DNA from: Muribaculaceae bacterium
GTDB taxonomy: Bacteria > Bacteroidota > Bacteroidia > Bacteroidales > Muribaculaceae
Direction of reading: 5' to 3'
Length of the DNA: 64,000 nt
NCBI GenBank assembly: GCA_022509125.1
Contig: JAFLTU010000001.1
Span: 48,144-112,143, forward strand
Part shown: piece after piece, positions 8,665 to 17,863 of the stretch
Layout of the letters: each line of letters starts with the position of its first letter
How positions within the stretch are numbered: the first letter of the stretch is position 1
The notes under the pieces: model-generated
The model's input: the letters and a program-made list of their open reading frames with translations, nothing else
Told to the model about the DNA's origin: nothing
The model's database searches: none
Program-made: the position numbers and the translations under genes

Positions 8665-9609
8665 ATGATGGACACACAAAAGAGGATAAATCTTTTTACC
8701 AATTTAAAGGATTATCTTTTGATTATCTTGGGCCTCAACCTCTACGGCATTGGCTTCACGGCCTTTATTCTGCCTCATGAAATTGTGATCGGGGGATTGT
8801 CGGGAGTTGGCACTCTTGTCTATTTCGCCACAGGGGGCTTGATTCCCGTGGCCGCCACTCAGTATGCCTGCAACCTTGTGCTCCTTGGTTTCGCCTATCG
8901 TATTGTCGGTAAATCCTTTGTGATGCGCACGATTTTCGGGGCTACAGTAATATCACTTTCAATTGGAGTTTTTGAAGCGATCTTCATGCGTCTGGAGCAC
9001 CCTCTTATTCCGGATGTTTCGATGAGTGCCATTCTTGGCGCGATTTTGTGTGGTGTCGGAGTGGGTCTTACCTTTGTTCATAATGGGTCGTCGGGAGGCA
9101 CTGATATTGTAGCGGCGATGGTTTCCAAAGTCAGCAATGTCAGCATCGGCCGCACAATGATTTTCTGCGATATGGCTATCGTGGGGCTCTCTATATTTCT
9201 TCCTTTCGAAGGCGATCTTGAACAAAGAGTCACTGCTCGGGTGCCGGTGATTGTCTACGGATGGGTGATCACATTCATCGTGGCCTATATGACCGACATG
9301 ATCATCAATACCAACCGCCAGGCAACACAATTTATTATCTTCTCTGCGAAATGGGCTGAAATAGCCGACATGGTGAATCAAGAGGCCCACCGTGGTGTGA
9401 CTGTCATGGATGGGGAGGGATGGTATACTAAACAACCCGTGAAAGTCTTGATGGTCTGGTGTCGTAAGATTGAGAGCGTCACTATATTCCGGATCGTTAA
9501 AAGTATCGACGAGAATGCCTTTATAACTCAGACTAATGTGAATGGAGTCTACGGCAAGGGTTTCGACACTATGAGAATAAAGATGAAGAAACATCCCCAA
9601 CACTCCTAA
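8665..9609 (+). CDS. YitT family membrane protein (DUF161/DUF2179)
   Basis: Integral membrane protein of 314 residues, transport substrate unknown. The first about 200 residues contain five to six hydrophobic segments, including LIILGLNLYGIGFTAFILP and GIFGATVISLSIGVFEAIF-like helices, with the conserved HNGSSGGTDIVAAM loop of the YitT family. The C-terminal about 90 residues (TQFIIFSAKWAEIADMVNQ, RGVTVMDGEGWYTKQP, KVLMVWCRKIE) form the soluble DUF2179 domain. Two adjacent ATG codons (8665 and 8668) are possible starts. The gene is divergent from pepT and ends at a bidirectional terminator. Confidence 0.88.
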   Translation: MMDTQKRINLFTNLKDYLLIILGLNLYGIGFTAFILPHEIVIGGLSGVGTLVYFATGGLIPVAATQYACNLVLLGFAYRIVGKSFVMRTIFGATVISLSIGVFEAIFMRLEHPLIPDVSMSAILGAILCGVGVGLTFVHNGSSGGTDIVAAMVSKVSNVSIGRTMIFCDMAIVGLSIFLPFEGDLEQRVTARVPVIVYGWVITFIVAYMTDMIINTNRQATQFIIFSAKWAEIADMVNQEAHRGVTVMDGEGWYTKQPVKVLMVWCRKIESVTIFRIVKSIDENAFITQTNVNGVYGKGFDTMRIKMKKHPQHS

Positions 9610-9636
9610 TTACAATCCAAAGAGTTGAAGAATAAA

Positions 9637-9666
9637 AAAGACAGGCCTAATAAAAAGCCTGTCTTT
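9637..9666. terminator. Bidirectional terminator between convergent genes
   Basis: AAAGACAGGC (9637-9646) and GCCTGTCTTT (9657-9666) form a perfect 10-bp stem around a 10-base A-rich loop, with A-tract and T-tract ends. It serves the YitT gene and the convergent GNAT gene. Confidence 0.88.
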
Positions 9667-9688
9667 AATCGTTATTTGTTTGAATAAA

Positions 9689-10237
9689 TTATTCAGGATT
9701 GTTGACGTTGTAGACCTCTCGCAACATATCTTTGATTGAGTCGATGTTGTGGAGATTGACGTCGCCGTGAGTCATGAGCACCATTGGGACAGCCACCTGA
9801 CCCTTGCCGCCATAGGAGGGTTGGGTATAGTTGATTTCCAGACGCTTTCTGAAACCGTTTTTTTCATAAAATTCTATACGTTTCTGGGCTTCGGGAGTGT
9901 CACCCGGCTCAGTCTCCAGCAATACGTTGGGGCTGACCTCTTTGAAAAGGTGTTCAAGCATAAGGCGTCCCAGGTTCTTGCCACGTTGTTCGGGAGCTAC
10001 TGCAAAATGCTCGATGTAGGTGTAGCCCTCAAAAGTCCAGTAAGAGAGGAACCCAAGATAAAGGTCGCCGTCAACTGCTGAGAAAGCATTAAACTTGCCA
10101 CCCTTCATCTTGATATAATTGTCGAGATGTTTTTCATCTTCATAAAGCCGACGCTGATCGTGGGGAAATGTGGAGTTGTAGAGACTAAGAAAATTCGGAT
10201 AGTCTTCCATTCTCAATTTTTCAAATACTACTGCCAT
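9689..10237 (-). CDS. GNAT family N-acetyltransferase
   Basis: Predicted acetyl-CoA-dependent acetyltransferase of 182 residues, acceptor unknown. The acetyl-CoA-binding motif A is clear in IEHFAVAPEQRGKNLGRLML, preceded by the beta-strand LYLGFLSYWTFEG. Motif B follows as EAQKRIEFYEKNGFRKR. The N-terminal DYPNFLSLYNSTFPHDQRR resembles GNAT proteins with an arginine-containing acceptor site. It begins with MAVVFEKLRMEDY. It stands alone on the minus strand, convergent with the YitT gene and divergent from trpS. Confidence 0.85.
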   Translation of the reverse strand: MAVVFEKLRMEDYPNFLSLYNSTFPHDQRRLYEDEKHLDNYIKMKGGKFNAFSAVDGDLYLGFLSYWTFEGYTYIEHFAVAPEQRGKNLGRLMLEHLFKEVSPNVLLETEPGDTPEAQKRIEFYEKNGFRKRLEINYTQPSYGGKGQVAVPMVLMTHGDVNLHNIDSIKDMLREVYNVNNPE

Positions 10238-10315
10238 AATTTTTATAATTTAATGTTTTCAAGACTTATATCTATATAACAATCCTGGGCTAAATCAGTT
10301 TACAATGAAATTTAT

Positions 10316-10323
10316 TAACTTTG
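10316..10323 (+). promoter_or_regulatory. -7 box of trpS; decides the start codon
   Basis: TAACTTTG, an exact TAnnTTTG match. Transcription should begin near 10330. The upstream in-frame ATG at 10305 would therefore not be on the mRNA, so the ATG at 10344 is the start. Confidence 0.65.
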
Positions 10324-10343
10324 CAATAAATAAAAAAGAAGAT

Positions 10344-11429
10344 ATGGAAAATGTGAAAGAGGATAAAAATAAAGATGGGAGAAAGAAGGTAGTAGTCAGT
10401 GGTATTCGAAGCACGGGTAACCTTCATCTCGGGAATTACTTCGGTGCTCTCAATAAATTTGTGAAACTGCAGGATGATTACGATTGCCGATATTTCATAG
10501 CAGACCTTCATGCCTTGACCACCAATCCCGATCCGGCCCAACTTCATGCCAGTGTAAAAGATATCCTTGCGGAATATATCGCGGCAGGCCTCGATCCCGA
10601 TAAAAATATAATCTACGTTCAGAGCGATATACCTGAAATTTCTGAAATGTATCTTCTGCTCAACATGCACGTGGGCATTGGGGAGCTTATGCGCACAGCC
10701 TCTTTCAAGGAGAAGGCCCGCAAGGCTTTAGGCATTATTTCCGACAGCGACGAAATTGAAAAGGAAATCATCGGCAATCAAAGCAATCAGCGAGTGAATG
10801 CCGGGCTTCTCACATATCCCACGCTTATGGCAGTGGATATCCTTATTCATAAGGCCGACTTTGTGCCTGTTGGTAAAGACCAGGAACAACATCTTGAATT
10901 GACAAGACGATTTGCCAGAAGATTCAATTCATTCTATAAGAGGGATTACTTCGGAGAACCCGTGAATTTCAATTTCGGAGGTGAGGCCTTGAAGGTGCCG
11001 GGACTCGACGGAAGCGGAAAGATGGGAAAGAGCGAAGGGAACTGCATCTATCTGATCGACGATGAAAAGACGCTGAGAAAGAAAGTGATGAGGGCTGTGA
11101 CTGATGAAGGACCGAAAGAACAGAATTCTCCTGTCAGCCAACCTGTGGAAAACCTTTTCACTCTCATGGGTCTGGTGTCGGATCCGGAGGTGGTGGAACA
11201 TTACCGTAATGCCTACGCCGATTGTTCCATCCGATATGGCGATATGAAAAAACAACTTGCAGAGGATATCTTAAAAGTGACGCTTCCCATACGCGAGCGA
11301 ATCCTTGAAATCAGGGGTAACGATGAGTATCTAAACAAGATTGTGAGACAAGGGGCAGAGAGGGCCCGCGAGACAGCTGCCAAAACTCTAAAAGATGTCA
11401 GAGAAATAATGGGCATCCGTAAAATCTAA
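10344..11429 (+). CDS. trpS: Tryptophanyl-tRNA synthetase
   Basis: Class I synthetase charging tRNA-Trp. The HIGH-type motif is GNLHLGN (residues 25-31) and the KMSKS-type loop is KMGKS (226-230). The tryptophan site region RYFIADLHALT and the MAVDILIHKADFVPVGKDQEQHLEL block are typical. The ATG at 10344 gives 361 residues. An in-frame ATG at 10305 lies upstream of the -7 box and is rejected. The leader would be only about 14 nt and is A-rich. A palindromic tandem repeat begins 12 bp after the stop. Confidence 0.95.
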   Translation: MENVKEDKNKDGRKKVVVSGIRSTGNLHLGNYFGALNKFVKLQDDYDCRYFIADLHALTTNPDPAQLHASVKDILAEYIAAGLDPDKNIIYVQSDIPEISEMYLLLNMHVGIGELMRTASFKEKARKALGIISDSDEIEKEIIGNQSNQRVNAGLLTYPTLMAVDILIHKADFVPVGKDQEQHLELTRRFARRFNSFYKRDYFGEPVNFNFGGEALKVPGLDGSGKMGKSEGNCIYLIDDEKTLRKKVMRAVTDEGPKEQNSPVSQPVENLFTLMGLVSDPEVVEHYRNAYADCSIRYGDMKKQLAEDILKVTLPIRERILEIRGNDEYLNKIVRQGAERARETAAKTLKDVREIMGIRKI

Positions 11430-11441
11430 AAATCACAGCTC

Positions 11442-11580
11442 GATGAATCCCGATTCAGCTGATGAATCCCGATTCAGCTGATGAATCCCGTTTCAGCTCA
11501 ATGAATCCCGTTTCAGCTCGATGAATCCCGATTCAGCTCAATGAATCCCGATTCAGCTCGATGAATCTCGATTAAACTCA
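11442..11580. repeat. Seven tandem 19-21 bp units, each with an internal palindrome
   Basis: Seven head-to-tail copies of a unit like ATGAATCCCGATTCAGCT, starting at 11442, 11461, 11480, 11501, 11521, 11541 and 11561. The core TGAATC-CC-GATTCA is a perfect inverted repeat. In two copies it reads TGAATCCCGTTTCA. The last copy has decayed (TCTCGATTAAACT). AGCT at the junctions is itself a palindrome. It fills the space between trpS and the next gene. No terminator T-run follows. There are no spacers, so it is not a CRISPR array. Confidence 0.93.
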
Positions 11581-11586
11581 AAAAAA

Positions 11587-11621
11587 CGATTAACGAATAA
11601 CGATTTTCGATTAACGAATAA
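11587..11621 (+). repeat. Direct repeat running into a start codon
   Basis: CGATTAACGAATAA occurs at 11587-11600 and again at 11608-11621, separated by CGATTTT. The last base of the second copy is the A of the ATG at 11621, so the repeat forms the translation initiation region of the next gene. Confidence 0.85.
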
Positions 11622-12850
11622 TGGTCTTAAACTGGATATGGATCGGACTGCTTGCCGTGGCTTTCCTCATGGCGGTGGCCCGTTCTATTTTTCAGGGCGA
11701 TCTCTCGATTTGGTCGGAAATTATCAATAGTTCCTTTTCTCAGGCAGCCTTTGCCTTTGAGATATCTTTGGGCCTGACGGGAGTCTTGACTCTATGGCTC
11801 GGCATAATGAAAATAGGGGAGAAGGGAGGCGTGATAGATTTTTTCGCTCGGCTGATAAATCCCTTTTTTTCGCGCCTTTTCCCGGGTATCCCCAAGGGCC
11901 ATCCGGCTATGGGCGCTATCTTCATGAACATATCGGCCAATATGCTTGGCCTCGATAATGCGGCAACTCCCATGGGATTAAGGGCTATGCAGGAAATGCA
12001 GACCCTCAACAATGAGAAGGAGAGGGCCACCGATGCCATGATAATGTTTCTGGTGCTCAATTCCTCGGGACTCTGTCTTATTCCCATCAGCGTTATGATG
12101 TATCGAGCCCAGGGAGGTGCAGCCAATCCCACGGATGTGTTTTTGCCCATCCTGATAGCTACAGCAATCGCCACTTTGGCAGGCCTGATTGCTCTCTGTC
12201 TGAAACAAAGGATAAGGATGGATGGAGTTATCTGGAGCTGGTTGGGAGGGATAGCGCTAATAGTGGCTGCAGTGGTATGGTTCTTTTCCCAACTTCCGGC
12301 CGACAAGGTGGAACTCTACTCAACCTTTGCCGCCAACCTGATACTCTTTTCCATTATCATAGCCTTCCTTGCTGCGGGAGTGAGACGTAGGATAAACGTC
12401 TACGATGCCTTCATCGAGGGGGCAAAGGAGGGTTTCAAAACGGCAGTCACCATCATACCCTATCTTGTGGCAATTCTTGTTGCCATCGGCATGTTTCGAG
12501 CCTCAGGAGCCCTCGATGCTTTCACTGCCTGGGTGGAGAGCGGTCTGCTTTTTATGGGCATAGATGCCGATTGGGTCGGCGCATTGCCGACGATGCTCAT
12601 GAAGCCTCTGAGTGGAAGCGGATCTTGTGCATTGATGCTCGATGTCATGAAAGCAAATGGAGCAGATGCCTTTGTGAGTCGGGTGGCGGCAGCCGTCAGG
12701 GGATCAACCGATACCACTTTCTATATCCTGGCAGTCTATTTCGGGAGTGTCGGAGTTTATAAAACTCGCTACGCTGCAGGTTATGCCATTTTTGCTGATG
12801 TGGTGGGAGCCGTCGCAGCGGTCGTAGTCAGTTATTTCTTCTTCCATTAG
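11621..12850 (+). CDS. Nucleoside-recognition (Gate) domain protein, SpmA-SpmB fusion type
   Basis: Polytopic membrane protein of 409 residues with two Gate domains, like the spore-maturation proteins SpmA and SpmB joined in one chain. The first half carries PGIPKGHPAMGAIFMNISAN and GLDNAATPMGLRAM, the SpmA signature. The second half has LPTMLMKPLSGSGS and RGSTDTTFYILAVYFGSVG, the SpmB signature. About ten hydrophobic helices are evident. This organism does not sporulate, so a sporulation role is excluded. The family is thought to handle small solutes, and the substrate is not known. The initiation region is the direct repeat described above, which is unusual. Confidence 0.88.
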   Translation: MVLNWIWIGLLAVAFLMAVARSIFQGDLSIWSEIINSSFSQAAFAFEISLGLTGVLTLWLGIMKIGEKGGVIDFFARLINPFFSRLFPGIPKGHPAMGAIFMNISANMLGLDNAATPMGLRAMQEMQTLNNEKERATDAMIMFLVLNSSGLCLIPISVMMYRAQGGAANPTDVFLPILIATAIATLAGLIALCLKQRIRMDGVIWSWLGGIALIVAAVVWFFSQLPADKVELYSTFAANLILFSIIIAFLAAGVRRRINVYDAFIEGAKEGFKTAVTIIPYLVAILVAIGMFRASGALDAFTAWVESGLLFMGIDADWVGALPTMLMKPLSGSGSCALMLDVMKANGADAFVSRVAAAVRGSTDTTFYILAVYFGSVGVYKTRYAAGYAIFADVVGAVAAVVVSYFFFH

Positions 12851-13056
12851 ATGATTTTGCGTAATCGGATATTGGTCTGAGCCACCTCGTCTCACTTTTA
12901 CTATCACATATGCTCCGGTTGGAAAGAATTTAAAAATTGAGTCAATATTCGTTTAATTCGGATTAAGTTTTTTTAAGTATTAGAGGTGATTAACTGTCTG
13001 GCTAAAAGTTTTTGATACTTCTGAAAATCATAATTTTTATTTTTTTACGTTTTTTC

Positions 13057-13088
13057 TTTGCATTATAGAAAATAATGTATTAATTTTG
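13057..13088 (+). promoter_or_regulatory. Consensus promoter of the tandem sigma genes
   Basis: TTTG at 13057-13060, a 20-bp spacer, TAATTTTG at 13081-13088. It is a full match to the Bacteroidota primary promoter, so the operon is probably transcribed by the type of sigma factor it encodes. Confidence 0.82.
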
Positions 13089-13185
13089 TCGTTTTTGGAG
13101 AAGAGCGGTCGTCGACGGACGCCGAAAGGGAGTGACCCTTCATAAAACACGTAAGAAGCTATCAAATTTCTACAGGTTAAAATTA

Positions 13186-13208
13186 ATTGCGCAATATTAT
13201 TGATCAAT
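13186..13208 (+). promoter_or_regulatory. Twin ATTGNNCAAT palindromes at the sigma start codon
   Basis: ATTGCGCAAT (13186-13195) and ATTGATCAAT (13199-13208) are perfect 10-bp palindromes of the same form, 13 bp apart. The second ends one base before the ATG. They could be an operator or an RNA element controlling initiation. Confidence 0.5.
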
Positions 13209-13209
13209 T

Positions 13210-14073
13210 ATGAGGCAACTAAAGATAACTCCGGGCAATATCACGGCTCGAGGCACTCGTTCTATTGAAAAATATCTCCAGGAGATAGGCCATTGCGACC
13301 TTATCAGCGCCAACGAAGAGGTTGAGCTGACCCAAAAAATCAAGAAGGGTGACGTAGAGGCAAGAAATAAGCTTGTGATGGCCAATCTGCGTTTCGTGGT
13401 CTCTGTTGCAAAACAATATCAAAACCAGGGTTTGAGCCTTGAAGACCTCATCGACGAGGGGAATATAGGCCTTATCCGTGCTGCTGAGAAATTCGACGAA
13501 ACCAGAGGCTTTAAATTTATTTCATATGCTGTATGGTGGATTCGCCAGAGCATTCTTTCCGCACTTGAAGAACAGACACGAATCGTCAGGCTGCCTCAAA
13601 ACCAAGTGGGCATCCAGAAGAAGATTTCGCAGGCCAACATGGAGTTTGAACAGAAGCATGGGCGTCTTCCCTCTTCAGAAGAACTCAGCGAGATCCTCGA
13701 CCTTCCCGCCAACAAAATAGAGGAGCTCATAAAGGTTTCGGGTAAACACATCTCTATGGATGCCCCGTTTGCCGACGGAGAGGATGGGTCTTTACTCGAC
13801 GTGCTGCCTAACAACGATAGTCCCCGGGCTGACTCCGTATTGAACAAAGAGAGCCTTTCAAAGGAAATCGACAGGGCCCTTATGCAGCTCTTCGAGAGAG
13901 AACGCGAGATTTTGAAAATGTTTTTTGGCATTGGCTGTCAGGAGATGTCGCTTGAAGAGATTGGAGACAAGTTCGACCTCACTCGCGAGCGTGTGCGCCA
14001 AATCAAAGAGAAGGCAATCAAAAGACTGAAGGGGCAAAAAAGCCGGCTTCTCAGAAGCTATTTGGGTGAATAA
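13210..14073 (+). CDS. RpoD-like primary-type sigma factor, divergent copy
   Basis: Sigma-70 family protein of 287 residues lacking region 1.1, as usual in Bacteroidota. Region 1.2 spans about residues 17-50, region 2 about 55-125 (with [21 protein letters not shown], the core-binding and -7-melting segment), region 3 about 128-205 and region 4 about 215-280 with [20 protein letters not shown]. Compared by eye with the gene just downstream, 62 of 70 residues match in region 2 and 63 of the last 73. Region 3 and the N-terminus differ far more ([31 protein letters not shown]). The downstream copy looks like the canonical RpoD, so this one is the divergent paralogue. It is the first gene after a strong promoter and leader, 25 bp before the second copy. 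Confidence 0.93.
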   Translation: MRQLKITPGNITARGTRSIEKYLQEIGHCDLISANEEVELTQKIKKGDVEARNKLVMANLRFVVSVAKQYQNQGLSLEDLIDEGNIGLIRAAEKFDETRGFKFISYAVWWIRQSILSALEEQTRIVRLPQNQVGIQKKISQANMEFEQKHGRLPSSEELSEILDLPANKIEELIKVSGKHISMDAPFADGEDGSLLDVLPNNDSPRADSVLNKESLSKEIDRALMQLFEREREILKMFFGIGCQEMSLEEIGDKFDLTRERVRQIKEKAIKRLKGQKSRLLRSYLGE

Positions 14074-14098
14074 TCGCCCTTAATCTTCAAAAGAGAGA

Positions 14099-14959
14099 AT
14101 GCGCCAGTTAAAGATAACTAAATCTATCACCAACCGCGAGAGCGCCTCCTTAGACAAATATCTTCAGGAAATTGGAAGAGAGGAACTCCTGACTCCTGCC
14201 GAGGAGGTGGAGCTTGCCCAGAAAATCAGAAAAGGTGACCATGCAGCCCTTGAGAGACTCACAAGGGCTAATCTTCGTTTTGTGGTGTCGGTCGCGAAGC
14301 AGTATCAAAACCAGGGCCTCAGTCTCCCCGATTTAATCAACGAAGGAAATTTAGGGCTTATCAAGGCTGCAAGTAAATTTGACGAGACACGTGGCTTTAA
14401 ATTTATTTCGTATGCAGTGTGGTGGATACGCCAGAGCATCCTGCAAGCTCTTGCGGAGCAAAGCCGTATTGTCAGACTCCCTCTCAATCAGGTTGGTTCC
14501 CTTAATAAAATCTCTAAAGAACTTTCAAAATTCGAACAGGAAAACGAGCGACGCCCCTCTGCAGAGGAATTGGCGGAGAGGCTCGGTTTGCCTGTAGATA
14601 AGGTGGCCGACACTCTAAAGGTCTCCGGAAGGCATATATCAGTTGATGCCCCATTCGCCGAGGGTGAAGATAATTCATTGCTCGATGTCTTGCCAAACGA
14701 CGACAGCCCGATGGCCGATCAGACTCTCAACAAGGAGAGTCTCTCCAAAGAAATAGACCGTGCTCTCAAGCAACTTTACGACCGGGAACGTGAAATAATA
14801 AAGATGTTTTTCGGAATAGGATATCCTGAGATGACTCTTGAGGAAATCGGCGAAAAATTCGGATTGACGCGAGAAAGAGTGCGCCAAATTAAAGAAAAAG
14901 CTATCAAAAGATTGAAAGGCCAGAAAAGCCGGCTTTTGAAAAGCTATCTCGGCGAATAA
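14099..14959 (+). CDS. rpoD: RNA polymerase primary sigma factor RpoD
   Basis: Housekeeping sigma factor of 286 residues that directs polymerase to TTTG/TAnnTTTG promoters. The N-terminus [26 protein letters not shown] and the block [12 protein letters not shown] are, from memory of the family, near-identical to RpoD of Bacteroides and relatives. Regions 1.2, 2, 3 and 4 are complete; region 1.1 is absent. It follows the divergent paralogue after 25 bp with AAAGAGAG upstream, so both are probably made from one mRNA starting near 13095. valS begins 107 bp downstream with no terminator or promoter seen between, which suggests readthrough. Confidence 0.95.
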   Translation: MRQLKITKSITNRESASLDKYLQEIGREELLTPAEEVELAQKIRKGDHAALERLTRANLRFVVSVAKQYQNQGLSLPDLINEGNLGLIKAASKFDETRGFKFISYAVWWIRQSILQALAEQSRIVRLPLNQVGSLNKISKELSKFEQENERRPSAEELAERLGLPVDKVADTLKVSGRHISVDAPFAEGEDNSLLDVLPNDDSPMADQTLNKESLSKEIDRALKQLYDREREIIKMFFGIGYPEMTLEEIGEKFGLTRERVRQIKEKAIKRLKGQKSRLLKSYLGE

Positions 14960-15066
14960 GATGTAGCAAGGAAAAGGAGGGTAGAAGTTCCGGGGAGGAA
15001 AAGTTGGGGAAGCAAAAAGAGGAATTGAAACCAACAAAAACCGTTAACTATAAACTGACAACTAAA

Positions 15067-17688
15067 ATGAATCCTCAGTATAATCCGGCTGACGTGGAAA
15101 ACAAATGGTATTCCTATTGGATGGAACACGGCTTATTTCATTCGGAACCAGACGACAGAGAACCCTTCTGCATAGTGATTCCACCGCCAAACGTCACCGG
15201 AGTGCTCCACATGGGCCATATGCTCAACAATACCATTCAGGATATTCTGACTCGCAGGGCCCGCATGCTTGGGAAAAATGCCTTATGGGTGCCGGGAACC
15301 GACCATGCCGCGATTTCTACGGAAGCAAAGGTTGTGGCAAAACTCGCTGAGGAAAATATTTCTAAACATGACCTCACGCGTGAGCAATTTCTGGACCATG
15401 CATGGGATTGGACCCATAAATATGGTGGGATAATCCTGCAACAACTCCGCAAATTGGGGGCTTCATGCGATTGGGAACGCACCGCATTCACAATGGACGA
15501 AATCCGTTCTAAAAGTGTGATCCGCGTTTTTTGCGATCTTTATGAACGAGGACTCATCTATCGGGGAGTAAGAATGGTGAATTGGGATCCCAAGGCCCTG
15601 ACGGCTCTTTCCGACGAAGAGGTGATCTATAAGGAGGAACAGAGCAAACTTTTCTATCTAAAATATATGGTGGATGGTGAGCCTGGAAAATATATAGTAG
15701 TTGCCACGACACGACCGGAAACAATCCTTGGCGACACGGCAGTGTGTGTCAATCCAAATGATGAGCGCTATCAATGGCTCAAAGGAAAAAGAGTTATTGT
15801 GCCTATAGTGGGCCGATCAGTTCCCATTATAATGGATGACTATGTGGAGATGGATTTCGGAACCGGATGCCTTAAAGTCACCCCTGCCCATGATGTCAAC
15901 GACTATATGCTCGGTGATAAATATAACCTCGAAAGCATTGATATTTTCAACGACGACGGCACTATTTCGGAGAGAGGAGGCCTCTATGTCGGATTGGATC
16001 GTTTCGATGTCAGAGACCAAATTTCCAAAGACCTTTCCGAGAAAGGACTCCTTGAGAAAACAGAAGACTATGTTAATAAGGTGGGTCATTCGGAACGCAC
16101 CGACGCTGTAATCGAGCCAAAGCTTTCGATGCAATGGTTTGTGAAGATGGAAGGCTTGGCCAAGCCGGCGCTGGAAGCAGTAGAGAATGGTGACATCAAG
16201 TTTGTGCCCGACAAATTCCGCAACACTTACCGTTATTGGATGTCGAATATAAAAGATTGGTGTATCTCTCGCCAGCTATGGTGGGGACATCAGATTCCGG
16301 CCTATTATCTTCCGGACGGTGGTTATGTGGTGGCCGAAACTGAAGAGGAGGCTTTGCTTAAAGCCATTGAGAAGACAGGAAATCCGGAACTGACGCTTTC
16401 GGATCTTAGGAGAGATCCCGACTGTCTTGACACATGGTTTTCTTCCTGGCTTTGGCCTTTGTCACTTTTCAACGGTATTCTCGATCCGGGCAACAAGGAA
16501 TTCAAATATTATTATCCCACAACGGATCTAGTGACAGCCCCCGATATCATTTTCTTCTGGGTGGCAAGAATGATAATCGCAGGATATGCTTTCGCCGATG
16601 AGAAACCTTTCTCAAATGTCTATTTCACCGGTATTGTGAGAGATAAATTGGGTAGAAAGATGTCGAAATCGCTCGGCAATTCTCCTGATCCGTTGGAACT
16701 GATCGATCGCTTTGGCGCCGACGGAGTCAGAATGGGTTTGATGCTCGGAGCTCCTGCAGGGCATGATATAATGTATGATGATTCCCTCTGCGAGCAAGGC
16801 CGCAATTTCTGCAACAAAATCTGGAATGCCTTCCGCCTGGTGAAAGGTTGGGATGTAGATAGCGAAAAACCGCAGCCTGAGGCCTCGAAGGCGGCTGTGG
16901 AATGGTTTGATGCCATGCTTTCCCGATGTCTGGAAGAAACGGCCGACTCTATGTCAAAGTTCCGTATTTCGGAAGCTTTGATGGCCTCCTACAAGTTATT
17001 CTGGGATGAATTCTCGGCATGGTATCTCGAAATTATCAAGCCGGCTTATGGAAGCCCCATAGACAAGGCCACCTACGATGCCACTTTAGGTTTCTTTGAT
17101 GCTCTTTTGAAACTTCTTCACCCCTTTATGCCCTTCATCACTGAGGAGCTTTGGCAAAACCTCATGCCCCGAAAAGATGGAGAAAGCATCATGATTGCCC
17201 GATTGCCGGAGTCAAAGCCCTATTCGGAAAATTTGATAAGGGAGTTCGAAGTGATGAAGGAAACAGTCGCCGGAATCCGCACAATCCGTAAACAGAAGAA
17301 TATCCCCCAGAAGGAGGCATTGGAATTGCTTGTGAAAGGTTATCACAATGGGCAATTGAATAGCGTGCTGGAAAAAATAGCCAATCTATCTTCCATTATG
17401 GAAACAGGCGAAAAACCCGCAGGTGCAATCTCGTTCATAGTAGGAGCAACTGAATATAGCGTGCCGTTGGCACAGTCAATCAATCTTGACGAAGAGCTCA
17501 AGAAACTTGAAGAGGATCTGGCATATTATAACCGCTTCCTTGAATCTGTGAGAAAAAAACTTGCTAATGAAAAATTCGTGGCTAATGCTCCGGAAAAAGT
17601 TGTCGCGTTGGAACGTAAAAAGGAGGCCGATGCCCTAGATAAGATCAACACTCTCAATGCCTCAATCCAGGCTTTGAAAGGAATGTAA
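15067..17688 (+). CDS. valS: Valyl-tRNA synthetase
   Basis: Class I synthetase charging tRNA-Val and editing misactivated threonine. The HIGH motif is HMGH (residues 48-51, in [15 protein letters not shown]) and KMSKS is at 531-535. The [13 protein letters not shown] editing-domain motif is present. The C-terminal coiled coil expected of ValRS is seen in the last about 60 residues ([20 protein letters not shown]). I chose the ATG at 15067 (873 residues). A TTG at 15004 would add 21 lysine-rich residues from a low-complexity leader. It follows rpoD and ends at a bidirectional terminator. Confidence 0.96.
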   Translation: MNPQYNPADVENKWYSYWMEHGLFHSEPDDREPFCIVIPPPNVTGVLHMGHMLNNTIQDILTRRARMLGKNALWVPGTDHAAISTEAKVVAKLAEENISKHDLTREQFLDHAWDWTHKYGGIILQQLRKLGASCDWERTAFTMDEIRSKSVIRVFCDLYERGLIYRGVRMVNWDPKALTALSDEEVIYKEEQSKLFYLKYMVDGEPGKYIVVATTRPETILGDTAVCVNPNDERYQWLKGKRVIVPIVGRSVPIIMDDYVEMDFGTGCLKVTPAHDVNDYMLGDKYNLESIDIFNDDGTISERGGLYVGLDRFDVRDQISKDLSEKGLLEKTEDYVNKVGHSERTDAVIEPKLSMQWFVKMEGLAKPALEAVENGDIKFVPDKFRNTYRYWMSNIKDWCISRQLWWGHQIPAYYLPDGGYVVAETEEEALLKAIEKTGNPELTLSDLRRDPDCLDTWFSSWLWPLSLFNGILDPGNKEFKYYYPTTDLVTAPDIIFFWVARMIIAGYAFADEKPFSNVYFTGIVRDKLGRKMSKSLGNSPDPLELIDRFGADGVRMGLMLGAPAGHDIMYDDSLCEQGRNFCNKIWNAFRLVKGWDVDSEKPQPEASKAAVEWFDAMLSRCLEETADSMSKFRISEALMASYKLFWDEFSAWYLEIIKPAYGSPIDKATYDATLGFFDALLKLLHPFMPFITEELWQNLMPRKDGESIMIARLPESKPYSENLIREFEVMKETVAGIRTIRKQKNIPQKEALELLVKGYHNGQLNSVLEKIANLSSIMETGEKPAGAISFIVGATEYSVPLAQSINLDEELKKLEEDLAYYNRFLESVRKKLANEKFVANAPEKVVALERKKEADALDKINTLNASIQALKGM

Positions 17689-17791
17689 GTTCTGAAATCC
17701 TGAATGAACGTTATAAAAAAATTTAATTTAGAGATTTAAGAAAACGCAGACATAAAATTTGTATAACGTTTTTAAAAATAGGAATAAAAAA

Positions 17792-17818
17792 GACCCGGAT
17801 CCTCGCGGACCCGGGTTC
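17792..17818. terminator. Bidirectional terminator between valS and ald
   Basis: GACCCGGATCC (17792-17802) pairs with GGACCCGGGTTC (17807-17818) around TCGC, with one mismatch. A-tract precedes and T-rich sequence follows, suiting both convergent genes. Confidence 0.85.
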
Positions 17819-17863
17819 CTTGTTTTCATGATATTGGTTAATTGAAGTCTAAATGGTAATTTT

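Larger units (their letters stand above)
12851..13209 (+). other. 359-bp intergenic region holding the sigma-operon promoter and leader
   Basis: I see no gene in 12851-13056; it is AT-rich without a convincing hairpin terminator. From 13057 it holds a consensus promoter. Transcription should begin near 13095 and give a leader of about 115 nt. The leader can form a GC-rich hairpin (GCGGTC at 13105-13110 with GGACGC at 13117-13122, one mismatch and one wobble) and a second one (AAGGG at 13126-13130 with CCCTT at 13136-13140). Two similar palindromes precede the ATG. Confidence 0.7.

Noticed and set aside
8959-9603. Minus-strand ORF of 214 codons opposite the YitT gene
   Set aside because: Antisense to a clear membrane protein; the translation is His/Asp-rich and unlike a real protein.
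10305-10343. Upstream ATG as the start of trpS
   Set aside because: It precedes the TAACTTTG box, so it would not be part of the mRNA.
11442-11580. CRISPR array or transcription terminator
   Set aside because: Copies touch without unique spacers, and there is no T-run after the small palindromes.
15004-15066. TTG at 15004 as the start of valS
   Set aside because: It adds 21 lysine-rich residues from a purine-rich leader; the ATG at 15067 gives the usual ValRS start.
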